Assembly: GCA_963848415.1 (NCBI GenBank)
Contig: CAWKDN010000002.1
Location: forward strand, 434,001-498,000
Length of the DNA: 64,000 nt
Direction of reading: 5' to 3'
DNA from: CAVQBC01 sp963848415
Lineage (GTDB): Bacteria; Actinomycetota; Thermoleophilia; Solirubrobacterales; Solirubrobacteraceae
In this document: positions 48,452 to 56,545 of the stretch, piece by piece
How the letters are laid out: the number at the start of each line of letters is the position of its first letter
Position numbering within the stretch: position 1 is the stretch's first letter
Made by a program: the position numbers and the translations under genes
Notes under the pieces: model-generated
Database searches by the model: none
What the model was told of the DNA's origin: nothing
The model's input: the letters and a program-made list of their open reading frames with translations, nothing else

Positions 48452-49037
48452 TGACCTCGTCGCGCACCGGCACCGCGGGCAGGCCGTCGAGGCTCTGCGC
48501 GTTGTGCTCGCGCTTGTAGTCCTCGAGCGCCTCCGGGCCGCCGACCCGCAGCTTCTTGGCCGCCCACTTGTCCAGGTGCTCGCGCCGGCCAACGACCTGC
48601 ATGACCGGCACGCCGTAGCCGCAGGAGTCGGCCACCCGCGCGACGTCGACGACGATGATCGCCCGCCGGCTCTCGGCCGCGGCCGGCTCGGCGAAGCCCG
48701 CCGAGGCCAGCAGCGCCGCGAACTCGTCGTCGCCCGGCTCGAGCACCCGCCCGCTGCCGTGCAGCCGCACGATCCGCGGCGGGCCCTCGAAGGCGCACAG
48801 CATCACGACGATGCGCCCGTTCTCTCGCAGGTGGGCGATCGTCTCGGCGCCGCTGCCGACGACGTCCAGGTAGGCGACGGTGTGCTCGTCGAGCACCCGC
48901 AGGGAGTCGATCGGGCCCTTCGGGGAGAGGTTGACGTGCCCGTCGCCGGCCAGCGGCGCCGTGCCGACGAAGAACAGCGGCTGACGGGCGATCCACTCGC
49001 GCACGTGCGGGGTGATGCCGTCGAAGACCTTGCCCAT
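48429..49037 (-). CDS. Pyridoxamine 5'-phosphate oxidase family protein
   Basis: 202 residues. Split-barrel flavin/F420-binding fold: PLFFVGTAPLAGDGHVNLSPKGPIDSLRVLDEHTVAYLDVVGSGAETIAHLRENGRIVVMLCAFEGPPRIVRLHGSGRVL. The HVNLSPKG and GSGAETIAHL segments are typical of the uncharacterised PPOX group with a C-terminal CGYGVPVM region, not of true PdxH. Cofactor (FMN, F420 or heme) is unknown. Its ATG overlaps the stop of the thioesterase gene by one base, so both are made from one mRNA. Confidence 0.88.
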   Translation of the reverse strand: MGKVFDGITPHVREWIARQPLFFVGTAPLAGDGHVNLSPKGPIDSLRVLDEHTVAYLDVVGSGAETIAHLRENGRIVVMLCAFEGPPRIVRLHGSGRVLEPGDDEFAALLASAGFAEPAAAESRRAIIVVDVARVADSCGYGVPVMQVVGRREHLDKWAAKKLRVGGPEALEDYKREHNAQSLDGLPAVPVRDEVTRRGSRW

Positions 49038-49447
49038 CAGCGCGCCTCCCGGACCGCGATCGTCATGCGCACCAGCGCGCAGAGCCGGTCCTCGTCGTCG
49101 GTGATCTCGACCTCCCACACCCACGTCGTGCGGCCGCGGTGGCGCCGGCGGGCCAGCGCGTGCACCGTCCCGCCGGCGATCGGGCGCAGGAAGCTGGCGT
49201 GGTTCGAGAGCCCGTTGGCGACCTTGCCCTCGCCCTGGACGGCGAGCCAGGTGGCCACGGAAGTCATCGACTCGGCCATGGAGGCGAGCACGCCGCCGTG
49301 GACGATCCCGCCGGGCTGGAGGTGGTGCGGGGCGACCGGGACCTGGGCGCGTACCTCGCTCTCGTCGACGTGGAGGATCTCCAGCCCGTAGAGGCCGTCG
49401 AAGCCGGGCAGCTCGCGCAGCGGCAGGGAGAGCGGGTGATCGGCCAT
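49037..49447 (-). CDS. Hotdog-fold thioesterase (PaaI/YdiI type)
   Basis: 136 residues. Family signature around the active site: HHLQPGGIVHGGVLASMAESMTSVATWLA (catalytic Glu on the helix after HGG), then LSNHASFLRPIAGGTVHALARRRHRGRTTWVWEVEITDDEDRLCALVRMTIAV. Such enzymes hydrolyse acyl-CoA or aryl-CoA thioesters. First gene of a two-gene unit with the PPOX-family protein. Substrate unknown; divergent from the HTH-membrane protein gene. Confidence 0.9.
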   Translation of the reverse strand: MADHPLSLPLRELPGFDGLYGLEILHVDESEVRAQVPVAPHHLQPGGIVHGGVLASMAESMTSVATWLAVQGEGKVANGLSNHASFLRPIAGGTVHALARRRHRGRTTWVWEVEITDDEDRLCALVRMTIAVREAR

Positions 49448-49479
49448 CCCGAGCGGACTCTAACGGCCTCCCCGTTGAC

Positions 49480-49485
49480 TACCCT
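49480..49485 (+). promoter_or_regulatory. -10 box of a probable leaderless promoter
   Basis: TACCCT nine bases before the GTG start of the HTH-membrane protein gene, preceded by TTGAC (49475-49479). The pattern fits a leaderless transcript. Confidence 0.45.
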
Positions 49486-49494
49486 TCGCCGCCA

Positions 49495-50478
49495 GTGGCC
49501 CCGCCAGCCGTGTCGCCCCTCGACCGTCTCGCCCCCGACCAGCGCGCCGTCGTCCAGCTCGTGCTCGGCCAGGGACGCTCCTACGACCAGCTCGCCGAGC
49601 TGCTGGGGATCTCGCGCGACGCCGTCCGCGCGCGGGCGCACGCCGGCCTGGCCGCGCTCGGGCCGCGCGACGCCGAGCTACCCGGCGACCAGCTCGCGCT
49701 GCTCGCCGACCACCTGCTGGGCCAGGGCGGCGCCGGCGCCGAGCCGCTGCTGGCCGGCTCGCCCGCCGCTCGGGCCTGGTCGGAGGAGGTGGCGGCGGCG
49801 CTCGCCCCGATCCGCGGCGCCGGCGCCGCGGCCGCGCCGTCGGCCAACGGGGCGGCCCAGCCGGCGGCCGCGGCCGCCCCGGAGCCGGCCGCCGCCGGTG
49901 AGGCCCAGACCCCTCGCGGGCGCGAGCGCGAGCGCGCCCCGCTGCCCAGCTCGCGCCTGGGCGGGGCGATCCTGCTCGGGCTCGTCGTGCTGCTCGTGGC
50001 CGGTGGCGCGGCCTGGCTGCTGACCCGCGACGACGACGAGCCGGCCGCCGGCTCGGGCGCGGGCGCGTCCGCGCCGGCCGGCCAGGGCAGCGCGGGCCAG
50101 GAGCCGATCGCCCCGGCCGGCGAGATCCCGCTGCGCGGCGTCGACGGCGCGCCCGCCCGCGGCGTCATGCGCATCTACACCCAGGACGACCAGGTCGCCT
50201 TCACCCTGCAGGCCGAGCGCGTCCCGCCCAACCGCACGGGCGAGGCCTACGCCGTGTGGTTCACGGCGCCCGGGCGCACCCCGCGGCGGCTGGGCTTCGC
50301 CGAGCCCGTGACGGCGGCCGGCACGCTCGGCGTGAGCGGCCCGCAGGCCTCAGACCTCCAGCGCTTCCCGCAGTGGCTGGCGGGCTATACGGCGGTCGTC
50401 GTCTCGGCGGAGGGGCGCGAGGACGCTGATGGCCCCGGCCCGATCGTCATGCGCGGCCGCCTGCCCGGGGCGGGCTGA
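49495..50478 (+). CDS. Membrane protein with sigma region-4-like HTH and anti-sigma-K-like domain
   Basis: 327 residues in three parts. Residues ~6-55: LDRLAPDQRAVVQLVLGQGRSYDQLAELLGISRDAVRARAHAGLAAL, a sigma-70 region-4-like helix-turn-helix. Residues ~80-150: Ala/Pro-rich linker. One membrane helix (AILLGLVVLLVAGGAAWLL, about 160-178). C-terminal extracytoplasmic domain with ARGVMRIYTQDDQVAFTLQAERVPPNRTGEAYAVWFTAPG..RRLGFAEPV and YTAVVVSAEG, like the RskA/anti-sigma-K C-terminal domain. The protein thus resembles an anti-sigma factor in which the zinc-finger sigma-binding domain is replaced by an HTH. Target unknown. GTG start, leaderless promoter likely. The PfkB kinase gene follows after 6 bases. 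Confidence 0.85.
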   Translation: MAPPAVSPLDRLAPDQRAVVQLVLGQGRSYDQLAELLGISRDAVRARAHAGLAALGPRDAELPGDQLALLADHLLGQGGAGAEPLLAGSPAARAWSEEVAAALAPIRGAGAAAAPSANGAAQPAAAAAPEPAAAGEAQTPRGRERERAPLPSSRLGGAILLGLVVLLVAGGAAWLLTRDDDEPAAGSGAGASAPAGQGSAGQEPIAPAGEIPLRGVDGAPARGVMRIYTQDDQVAFTLQAERVPPNRTGEAYAVWFTAPGRTPRRLGFAEPVTAAGTLGVSGPQASDLQRFPQWLAGYTAVVVSAEGREDADGPGPIVMRGRLPGAG

Positions 50479-50484
50479 CGCTCC

Positions 50485-51432
50485 GTGCTGCTCGTCGCGG
50501 GGCCGAACCTGGCCATCGATCGCACCTCGCGCGTGGAGGTCCTGCGCCCCGGCGGCGTGCTGCGCGCGACCGACGTCGCCGTCACCGCCGGCGGCAAGGG
50601 CCTCAACGTCGCGCGGGCCGCACACGCGCTCGACGTCCCGGCGGTGCTGGTCGGCTTCCTCGCCGGCGACACCGGTCGCGCGGCGGGGGCGCTGATCGAG
50701 GGCGAGGGCATCGCGCTGCACGGCGTGCCCACGCCCGGGGAGATCCGCTCGACGGCGATCGTGATCGAGGCCGACGGGCGCACCACGGTGCTCAACGAGC
50801 CGGGGCCGACTGTCGACGCCGAGGCCTGGGAGGCGCTCGAGCGGCGCGTCGCCGAGCTCGCCGAGGACGCCGGCGTGCTCGTCTGCTCCGGCTCGCTGCC
50901 GCCGGGCGCACCGCCCGACGCCTACGCGCGCCTGTGCCGGCTGGCCGCCGACGCGGGCGCGCGGACGGTGGTGGACGCCAACGGCGACACGCTCGCCGCG
51001 GCGCTCGAGGCCGGGCCGGACGTCGTGACGCCGAATCTGGCCGAGGCGGAGGGACTGCTGCACGGCGAGGCCGACGAGGCGGTCGAGGCGACCCCGGACG
51101 CCGAGCCGCGCGCCGGCGCCGCCGCCGCCGCCCTCGTCGCGCGCGGCGCCCGCGCCGCCGTGGTCACCGCCGCGGCCGCCGGCGCGGCGGTCGCCGACGC
51201 CGACGGCGTGGTCTGGCTCGCCGCGCCGCAGGTGCAGGCCGCCAACCCGATCGGTGCGGGCGACGTCTTCGCCTCGGCGCTGGCCGCCGCGCTGGACCGC
51301 GGGGCGCCGGTCCGCGCGGCCGCCGCCGAGGGGATCGCGGCCGCCGCGGCCTCCGTCGAGACGCCGAAGGCGGGTCACCTCGAGCCCGCGCGCATGCGCG
51401 AGCTGCTGGACGCGATCGAGCCCGCCGGATGA
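50485..51432 (+). CDS. PfkB family sugar kinase (1-phosphofructokinase-like)
   Basis: 315 residues. Substrate motifs PNLAIDRTSRVEVLRPGGVLRATDVAVTAGGKGLNVARAAHALD, typical of the 1-phosphofructokinase/tagatose-6-phosphate kinase branch, and the catalytic-Asp motif NPIGAGDVFASAL (about residues 253-265). ATP-binding region TPNLAEAEGLL. It phosphorylates a sugar or sugar phosphate; the exact substrate is open. GTG start six bases after the upstream stop, and ATGA overlap with the isomerase gene, so it opens (or continues) a coupled run of four genes. Confidence 0.9.
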   Translation: MLLVAGPNLAIDRTSRVEVLRPGGVLRATDVAVTAGGKGLNVARAAHALDVPAVLVGFLAGDTGRAAGALIEGEGIALHGVPTPGEIRSTAIVIEADGRTTVLNEPGPTVDAEAWEALERRVAELAEDAGVLVCSGSLPPGAPPDAYARLCRLAADAGARTVVDANGDTLAAALEAGPDVVTPNLAEAEGLLHGEADEAVEATPDAEPRAGAAAAALVARGARAAVVTAAAAGAAVADADGVVWLAAPQVQAANPIGAGDVFASALAAALDRGAPVRAAAAEGIAAAAASVETPKAGHLEPARMRELLDAIEPAG

Positions 51433-52442
51433 GCCGCCCGGGCCCGCAGGCACTGCCGCCCAACCTGCTGCGCCACTTCTACGCGGGCGGCGCGCGCATC
51501 GCCGCCCTGCGCGGGCTCGACGCGCCGTCCGAGCCCTCGCCCGAGGAGTGGCTCGCGGCCGTGAACACGACGTTCGGCGACGAGGACAGCGGCCGCGGGC
51601 TCTCCGCGCTCGCGGACGGCACGCTGCTGCGCGACGCCGTCGCCGCCGACCCCGAGGGGTGGCTGGGGCCCGACCACGTCGCGCGCTTCGGCGCCGATCC
51701 CGCCCTGCTGACCAAGCTCCTGGACGCGGGTCAGCGGCTACCGGTCCACTTCCATCCCGGCCGGCCGTTCGGGCAGCACCGGCTCGGGCTCGCGCACGGC
51801 AAGACCGAGGCGTGGCTCATCCTCGAGGCCGACCCGGACGCCGAGGTGCACGTCGGCTTCGCCGAGACGGTGTCCGAGGAGGTCGTGCGCGACTGGCTCG
51901 AGGAGCAGGACGGAACGGCGATGCTCGCCGCGATGGCCCGGCTCCCGATCAGCCCGGGCGACGCCCTCTTCGTCCCGGCCGGCACCCCGCACGCCATCGG
52001 CGCCGGCATCCTGCTGCTCGAGCTCCAGGAGCCGACCGACCTCTCGATCATGCTCGAGGCCGCCCCCTTCGGCTTCGGTGAGCGCGACGCGACGCTCGGG
52101 CTCGGCTGGGAGACCGCCCTGCCCGCGCTGGACCGCAGCGGCTTCGACGGCGACCGGCTCGCGGCGCTGCGCCCGCCGGAGGGCCGCCTGCTGCCCGCGG
52201 CGGCCGATCCGTACTTCCGGGCCGAGGCCGTCGCCGCTGGTGACCGCCTCGACGCGGGCTACTCGGTGCTCGTCGGCCTGGAGGGCGACGGGACGCTGCG
52301 CACGGAAGCGGGCGAGGTCCGCTTCGGCGCGGGCAGCGCGGTGCTGCTCCCCCACGCCGCCGGGCCGGCCGAGCTCGACGGCGACGCCCGCGGCCTGCGC
52401 TGCCGGCCACCCGACCCCGCCGCACCCGAGGGCCGCTGGTGA
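51429..52442 (+). CDS. Class I mannose-6-phosphate isomerase-like protein
   Basis: 337 residues. Cupin metal-site motifs: RLPVHFHPGRPFGQHRLGLAHGKTEAWLILEA (His ligands and KTEAW), and the type I signature GDALFVPAGTPHAIGAGILLLELQEPTDLS. Interconverts mannose 6-phosphate and fructose 6-phosphate, or a related aldose-ketose pair. Length agrees with the ManA-like proteins found in sugar-kinase operons. Overlaps both neighbours by four bases, and with the FGGY kinase suggests catabolism of a sugar or polyol through hexose phosphates. Confidence 0.9.
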   Translation: MSRPGPQALPPNLLRHFYAGGARIAALRGLDAPSEPSPEEWLAAVNTTFGDEDSGRGLSALADGTLLRDAVAADPEGWLGPDHVARFGADPALLTKLLDAGQRLPVHFHPGRPFGQHRLGLAHGKTEAWLILEADPDAEVHVGFAETVSEEVVRDWLEEQDGTAMLAAMARLPISPGDALFVPAGTPHAIGAGILLLELQEPTDLSIMLEAAPFGFGERDATLGLGWETALPALDRSGFDGDRLAALRPPEGRLLPAAADPYFRAEAVAAGDRLDAGYSVLVGLEGDGTLRTEAGEVRFGAGSAVLLPHAAGPAELDGDARGLRCRPPDPAAPEGRW

Positions 52443-53782
52443 GCCGCGAGCTGCTGGTCGGGCTGGACGTCGGCACCACGGCGGTCAAGGCCGCCGTGTT
52501 CGACACCGACGGGGCCGAGTGCGCCGACGGCCGCGCCCCGACGCCGTGGCAGCGCGCGCCCACCGGCGCCGAGATCGACCCGGACGCCCTGCTCGAGGCG
52601 GCCACCGCCGCCGCCGCGCAGGCGCTGGAGGGCGCGCCGGGGGGCACGGTCCGCGGCGTCGGCGTGGCCAGCATGGCCGAGACGGGCGTCCTGCTCGACC
52701 GCGCCGGACGCCCCGCCGTCCCGTCGATCGCCTGGCACGACACCCGCGGCGCCGAGCAGGCCGAGGCCCTGGCGGACGCGCTGGGCAAGGAGGCGTTCGC
52801 CGGGCGCACCGGCCTGCCCGGCTCGCCCCTGTGCTCGCTGGTGAAGTACCGCTGGATGCGCGACCACTGGCCCGAGACCGACGCCGGCGTGCGCTGGCTG
52901 AACGTCGCCGAGTGGATCGTGCGCGGCTTCGGCGGGGACGAGGGCGCGGAGTCCTCGCTCGCAACCCGCACCGGCTTCTACGACCTGCACACCGGCGACC
53001 CGTGGGAGGAGGCGCTCGCCTGGGCCGGCGCACCCGGCGACCTCGCCCCCCGGCACGCCCCGGCCGGCACCGCGCTGGGGACGGCCGATGCCGACGGGCT
53101 GGGGCGCGCGCGCGGCGCCGTGCTGGCGGTCGGCGGCCACGACCACCTGTGCGCCGCGGTCGGCGTCGGCGCGGCGGGCGAGGGCGACGTGCTGGACTCC
53201 TGCGGCACCGCGGAGGCGTGGGCGCGCGCGTCGGCGCCGCTGCCGGCCGACCGCGTCGCGCGCTCGGTCGCGCAGGGCATCACCGTCGGCTGGCACGCCG
53301 TCGAGGGCCGCCACGCGCTGCTCGGCTCCATCCGCTCCGGCGCCGTGCTGCAGACGATCCTCGACCTGCTCGGGATCGCGGCCGAGGACCGCAGCCCGCT
53401 GGAGGACGAGGCGCTGGACGCCGACCCCGGCGCGATCGACCTGGCGGGCTTCCACGGCGAGGCGCTCGAGCTGACCGGGATCTATCCCGGCGGGTCCCCC
53501 GCCGGCCTCTACCGCGCCGCGCTGGAGGCGGTCGGCCGGGGCGGCGCGGACATCCTCGAGCGCATGGAGGGGCTCGCGGGACCGATGCGCCGGCTCGTGG
53601 TGACCGGCGGCTGGGCGGCGGGACCGGCGGCGCGGGCGGTCAAGGAGCGCCACCTCGGGCCCTTCGAGCTCGCGCCCGCGATCTCCTCGGGCGCCCGCGG
53701 CGCCGCGCTCGCCGCCGGCCGGGCCGCCGGCCTATGGTCGCTCGACGACGCGCCGCCGCTGCCCGACGGCGCGCCGGCATGA
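52439..53782 (+). CDS. FGGY family carbohydrate kinase
   Basis: 447 residues. N-terminal phosphate motif GLDVGTTAVKAAVFDTDG, IAWHDTRGAEQAEAL, and the C-terminal motif RRLVVTGGWAAGPAARAVKERHLGPFELAPAISSGARGAALAAGRAAG. It is a little shorter than typical xylulo- or glycerol kinases (about 490-500). The sugar is not identifiable; ribulose, xylulose and polyols are possible. GTG start overlaps the isomerase stop (GTGA); its stop overlaps the ATG of the channel gene. No transporter or sugar-specific regulator is next to this cluster. Confidence 0.92.
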   Translation: MSRELLVGLDVGTTAVKAAVFDTDGAECADGRAPTPWQRAPTGAEIDPDALLEAATAAAAQALEGAPGGTVRGVGVASMAETGVLLDRAGRPAVPSIAWHDTRGAEQAEALADALGKEAFAGRTGLPGSPLCSLVKYRWMRDHWPETDAGVRWLNVAEWIVRGFGGDEGAESSLATRTGFYDLHTGDPWEEALAWAGAPGDLAPRHAPAGTALGTADADGLGRARGAVLAVGGHDHLCAAVGVGAAGEGDVLDSCGTAEAWARASAPLPADRVARSVAQGITVGWHAVEGRHALLGSIRSGAVLQTILDLLGIAAEDRSPLEDEALDADPGAIDLAGFHGEALELTGIYPGGSPAGLYRAALEAVGRGGADILERMEGLAGPMRRLVVTGGWAAGPAARAVKERHLGPFELAPAISSGARGAALAAGRAAGLWSLDDAPPLPDGAPA

Positions 53783-55104
53783 GCGAGCGCCGGCGCATCC
53801 TGCTGCTCGGGTCCGGCGACCTCACCGAGGAGACCGAGGCGGCGCTCGAGGCCGCCGGCGCCGACGTCGTGCGCCACGAGGACCCCGACGCCGAGACGCT
53901 GCGCGACGCGATCGCCGACGACGTCGACGGCGTCGCGGTGGTCTCGCGCGACGACGCGTGGCCGCTGCGCGTCGCGCTGCTCGTGCGCCACTTCGACGAC
54001 GAGGTCCCGATCGTCGCGACGATCTTCGATCCCACGACGGGCCGCGAGCTCGAGCAGGAGATCGGCAACTGCACGATCACCTCGCTCGCGGACGTCGTGG
54101 CGCCGACGCTGGCCGGGCCGTGCATCGATCCGGACCTGGCGGCGGTCGTCGACAACGACGACGACGACTCAAGCGACGAGCGCCGCGACCTCACCGGCCT
54201 GCGCTTCCGCGACGGCCGGCCGGAGACCGTGCCGCTGCCCGAGGTCCGCACGCGGCGCCTGCGCGCGCTCGTGACCGCGATCGCCCAGCCGTTCGACCGC
54301 AGCGCGGGCCTGGTCTTCTTCGGCGCGATCGGGCTGCTGTTCATCCTCGTGGCCGAGACGATCGCGGCGGTGGTGGTGCTCGACCAAGCGCTGGTCGACT
54401 CCTTCTACGGCGCGGTCAAGACGCTCGTCACCGTCGACCCGAACCCGGAGGTCCAGGACGGGCCCAAGTGGTTCAAGGTCGTCATCTCCTTCTCCATGAT
54501 CATCGCGCTGCTGTTCGCGGCCGCCTTCACCGGCGGCCTCGTCGAGCGGCTGATCGGGCGCAACCTCACCGGCTTGTGGGGCCGCCGCGCCGTGCCGCGC
54601 TCGGACCACGTGGTGGTCGTCGGGCTCGGCCAGGTCGGTCTGCGACTGTGCATCCTGCTGCGCGCCTGCGGGGTCGCGGTCGTCGCGCTCGACGACCAGC
54701 CCGAGGGCGAGAACGTCGGCCAGGCGCGGCGGCTGGGCATCCCGGTCGTCATCGGCCGCGGCGCCGACCCCTACCTGCTGCGGCGCCTGTCGCTCGAGCG
54801 CGCGACGGCGCTCGCGGCCGTCACCAGCGACGACCTGCAGAACCTGCGCGTCGCCCTGGCCGCCCGCGCCGAGAACCACGACCTGCGCCTCGTGCTGCGC
54901 GCCGGCAGCCACGCCACCGGCGGCGAGACGCGCTCGATCGAGCGCCTCGGCGTGGTGCGCGACGTGCACCGGATCGGCGCGGCCTACCTCGCCGGCATCG
55001 CGCTCGGCTCCGAGGCGCCCCACATCGTCGTCGACGGCGACACCGCCTCGCTGCGCGAGCTGGACGGGAGCCTCGAGGCGTGCCCGTACCCGGTGGCCGG
55101 CTAG
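53779..55104 (+). CDS. TrkA/RCK-domain ion channel-like protein with unusual pore
   Basis: 441 residues: RCK-type nucleotide-binding domain (ILLLGSGDLTEETEAAL, residues 6-22 and on to ~120), an acidic linker (DNDDDDSSDE), TM1 (~178-200), pore loop (~209-225), TM2 (~231-252) and a second RCK domain starting DHVVVVGLGQVGLRL (277-291). The layout is that of a two-helix K+ channel with flanking gating domains, but the selectivity-filter TVGYG is absent: the loop reads KTLVTVDPNPEVQDG. Ion selectivity is therefore unknown. ATG overlaps the kinase stop by four bases. The structured repeat lies twelve bases after its stop. Confidence 0.88.
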   Translation: MSERRRILLLGSGDLTEETEAALEAAGADVVRHEDPDAETLRDAIADDVDGVAVVSRDDAWPLRVALLVRHFDDEVPIVATIFDPTTGRELEQEIGNCTITSLADVVAPTLAGPCIDPDLAAVVDNDDDDSSDERRDLTGLRFRDGRPETVPLPEVRTRRLRALVTAIAQPFDRSAGLVFFGAIGLLFILVAETIAAVVVLDQALVDSFYGAVKTLVTVDPNPEVQDGPKWFKVVISFSMIIALLFAAAFTGGLVERLIGRNLTGLWGRRAVPRSDHVVVVGLGQVGLRLCILLRACGVAVVALDDQPEGENVGQARRLGIPVVIGRGADPYLLRRLSLERATALAAVTSDDLQNLRVALAARAENHDLRLVLRAGSHATGGETRSIERLGVVRDVHRIGAAYLAGIALGSEAPHIVVDGDTASLRELDGSLEACPYPVAG

Positions 55105-55115
55105 GGACGAAGGTC

Positions 55116-55276
55116 AACCCCGCTGGTGAGGGGTGGCGCCGCAGCCGGCGCTGAGCGAGCGCCGGCGCGCCAGGAACGTCGACCGGTACGAGAACGGCAT
55201 GTCTGACATGCGCTTCTCGTACCGCTCGGCGGAGACCGCTCCGGACGGCACCCTCGCACCCTTTACCAGCGGGGTT
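55116..55276. repeat. Structured intergenic element with 20 bp closing stem (best copy)
   Basis: Arms 55116-55135 and 55257-55276 pair over 20 consecutive positions (18 Watson-Crick, two G-U) starting AACCCCGCTGGT. Enclosed are a 9 bp hairpin GCCGGCGCT/AGCGCCGGC (55144-55166), flanked by GGCGC/GCGCC, a hairpin with a 10 bp stem GGTACGAGAA/TTCTCGTACC and a GCATGT/ACATGC upper stem (55185-55223), and a small CGGAG/CTCCG hairpin (55230-55243). It fills the gap between convergent genes. A partial relative is at 3361-3467. No gene is visible in it on either strand. Confidence 0.8.
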
Positions 55277-55289
55277 TCCGTCCGCAGCG

Positions 55290-56015
55290 TCAGGCGGCCG
55301 CCCGCAGCAAGCTCGGCGGCACCCCCGCCAACGCCCCGCACTCGCGCGCCAGATGCTGCTGGTCGGCGTAGCCGGCGTCCAGCGCGACGCGCGCGAGCCC
55401 GCCGGCCGCGACCGGGTCGCCCAGCAACCGCAGCGCGCGGCGGAAGCGCGCCACCCGGGCGAAGGTCTTCGGGCCGTAGCCGACCGCGACGCTGAAGCGC
55501 CGGTGCAGGTGGCGTTCGCTGAGCGCCAGCTCGCCCGCGAGCGCCCGCACCGGGCGGGCCGGATCGCGCGCGACGCGCGCCACCGCTGCGGCCACGAGCG
55601 GGTCCGGCGGCGGCGCGCTGGACGCCCGCCGTGCCACCGCCGCGCGCAGCAACGTCAGCCGCGCCGCCGGGCCGTCCGCAGCGGCGACCGCGGCCTCGAG
55701 CCGCCGCCCCTCGGCGCCCCAGAGCGCGTCGAGCGCGACCCGCTCGTCGAGCAGCTCGGCGGCGGGCAGCCCCAGCGCGGCCGCCGCAGCCCCCGGGCGG
55801 AAGCGCACGCCGACCGCCGCCTCACCGCCGCTGTCGGCGACCAGCACGGGGCCGGTGTCGGGGCCGGCCACCACCAGCCGGTCGCCGGTCCAGACGATGT
55901 CGGCGCAGCCGTCGGGCAGCACGCGATGGCTGCCGCGCGCGGCCGGGACGCGCAGCCACTCGCACCGCACCAGCCGTGCGAGCGGGGCGGGCGGGGGCAG
56001 CTCGCGGTAGCTCAC
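55290..56015 (-). CDS. AraC family transcriptional regulator
   Basis: 241 residues. N-terminal domain LVRCEWLRVPAARGSHRVLPDGCADIVWTGDRLVVAGPDTGPVLV, the pattern of DUF6597-type sensor domains, and a C-terminal double HTH: PVRALAGELALSERHLHRRFSVAVGYGPKTFARVARFRRALRLL followed by LARVALDAGYADQQHLARECGALAGVPPSLL. GTG start overlaps the apt stop (GTGA), so it is expressed together with adenine phosphoribosyltransferase, an unusual pairing. Target and signal unknown. The structured repeat lies just downstream. Confidence 0.9.
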   Translation of the reverse strand: MSYRELPPPAPLARLVRCEWLRVPAARGSHRVLPDGCADIVWTGDRLVVAGPDTGPVLVADSGGEAAVGVRFRPGAAAAALGLPAAELLDERVALDALWGAEGRRLEAAVAAADGPAARLTLLRAAVARRASSAPPPDPLVAAAVARVARDPARPVRALAGELALSERHLHRRFSVAVGYGPKTFARVARFRRALRLLGDPVAAGGLARVALDAGYADQQHLARECGALAGVPPSLLRAAA

Positions 56016-56545
56016 TCGTCGTCGAAGGCGATCAGCGCGTGGACGTCGTAGGGCGCCAGGCGGGCGCGGCCGTCCAGGAAACCCAGCTCCACCAGGAAGG
56101 CGCAGCCCACGACCTCCGCCCCGGCGCGCTCGGCCAGCTCCGCGAGCGCCCGCGCGGTCCCGCCGGTGGCGAGCAGGTCGTCGTGCAGCAGCACGCGGGC
56201 GCCGTCGGCGAGCGCGTCGGCGTGCATCTCCAGCGCGTCGACGCCGTACTCGAGGATGTACTCGGCCGAGACCGTGTCGTGCGGCAGCTTGCCCGGCTTG
56301 CGGGCCGGCACGAAGCCGGCGCCCAGCTCGCGGGCCAGCGCGCCGCCGAGGATGAAGCCGCGCGCCTCGGCCGCCAGCACGAGATCGACCGCGCGCGGGC
56401 GCGCCCACTCCGCCAGTGCCCCGCTCGCCGCCTCGAGTGCCGCGGGCGCGAGCAGCAACGGGGTGATGTCCTTGAAGACGATCCCGGGCTTCGGGAAGTC
56501 GGGGATGTCGCGGATGTGGGCGCGCAGGTCGACGCCCGTGGTCAT
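56012..56545 (-). CDS. apt: Adenine phosphoribosyltransferase
   Basis: 177 residues. N-terminus IRDIPDFPKPGIVFKDITPLLLAP is diagnostic for APRT; AEARGFILGGALA, the hood segment FVPARKPGKLPHDT, and the PRPP loop VLLHDDLLATGGTARAL follow. It converts adenine plus PRPP to AMP (purine salvage). The PRPP-loop usually reads VDDLLATGG; His replaces the first Val-side residue here, conservative enough to keep activity. Its start overlaps the stop of the FtsR-like gene by four bases. In other actinobacteria apt often sits with relA; here it is in a regulator cluster. Confidence 0.95.
   Translation of the reverse strand: MTTGVDLRAHIRDIPDFPKPGIVFKDITPLLLAPAALEAASGALAEWARPRAVDLVLAAEARGFILGGALARELGAGFVPARKPGKLPHDTVSAEYILEYGVDALEMHADALADGARVLLHDDLLATGGTARALAELAERAGAEVVGCAFLVELGFLDGRARLAPYDVHALIAFDDE

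Noticed and set aside
55116..55276. Integron attC site (AAC...GTT arms with folded spacer)
   Set aside because: Size and AAC/GTT ends are suggestive, but there is no integrase or cassette array, and the arms are much longer and more perfectly paired than attC arms.
55133..55341. Small proteins on either strand of the structured repeat (RYENGMSDMRFSYRS-like peptides)
   Set aside because: Both strands give similar peptides because the DNA is palindromic; the differences between copies preserve base pairing and do not look codon-driven.
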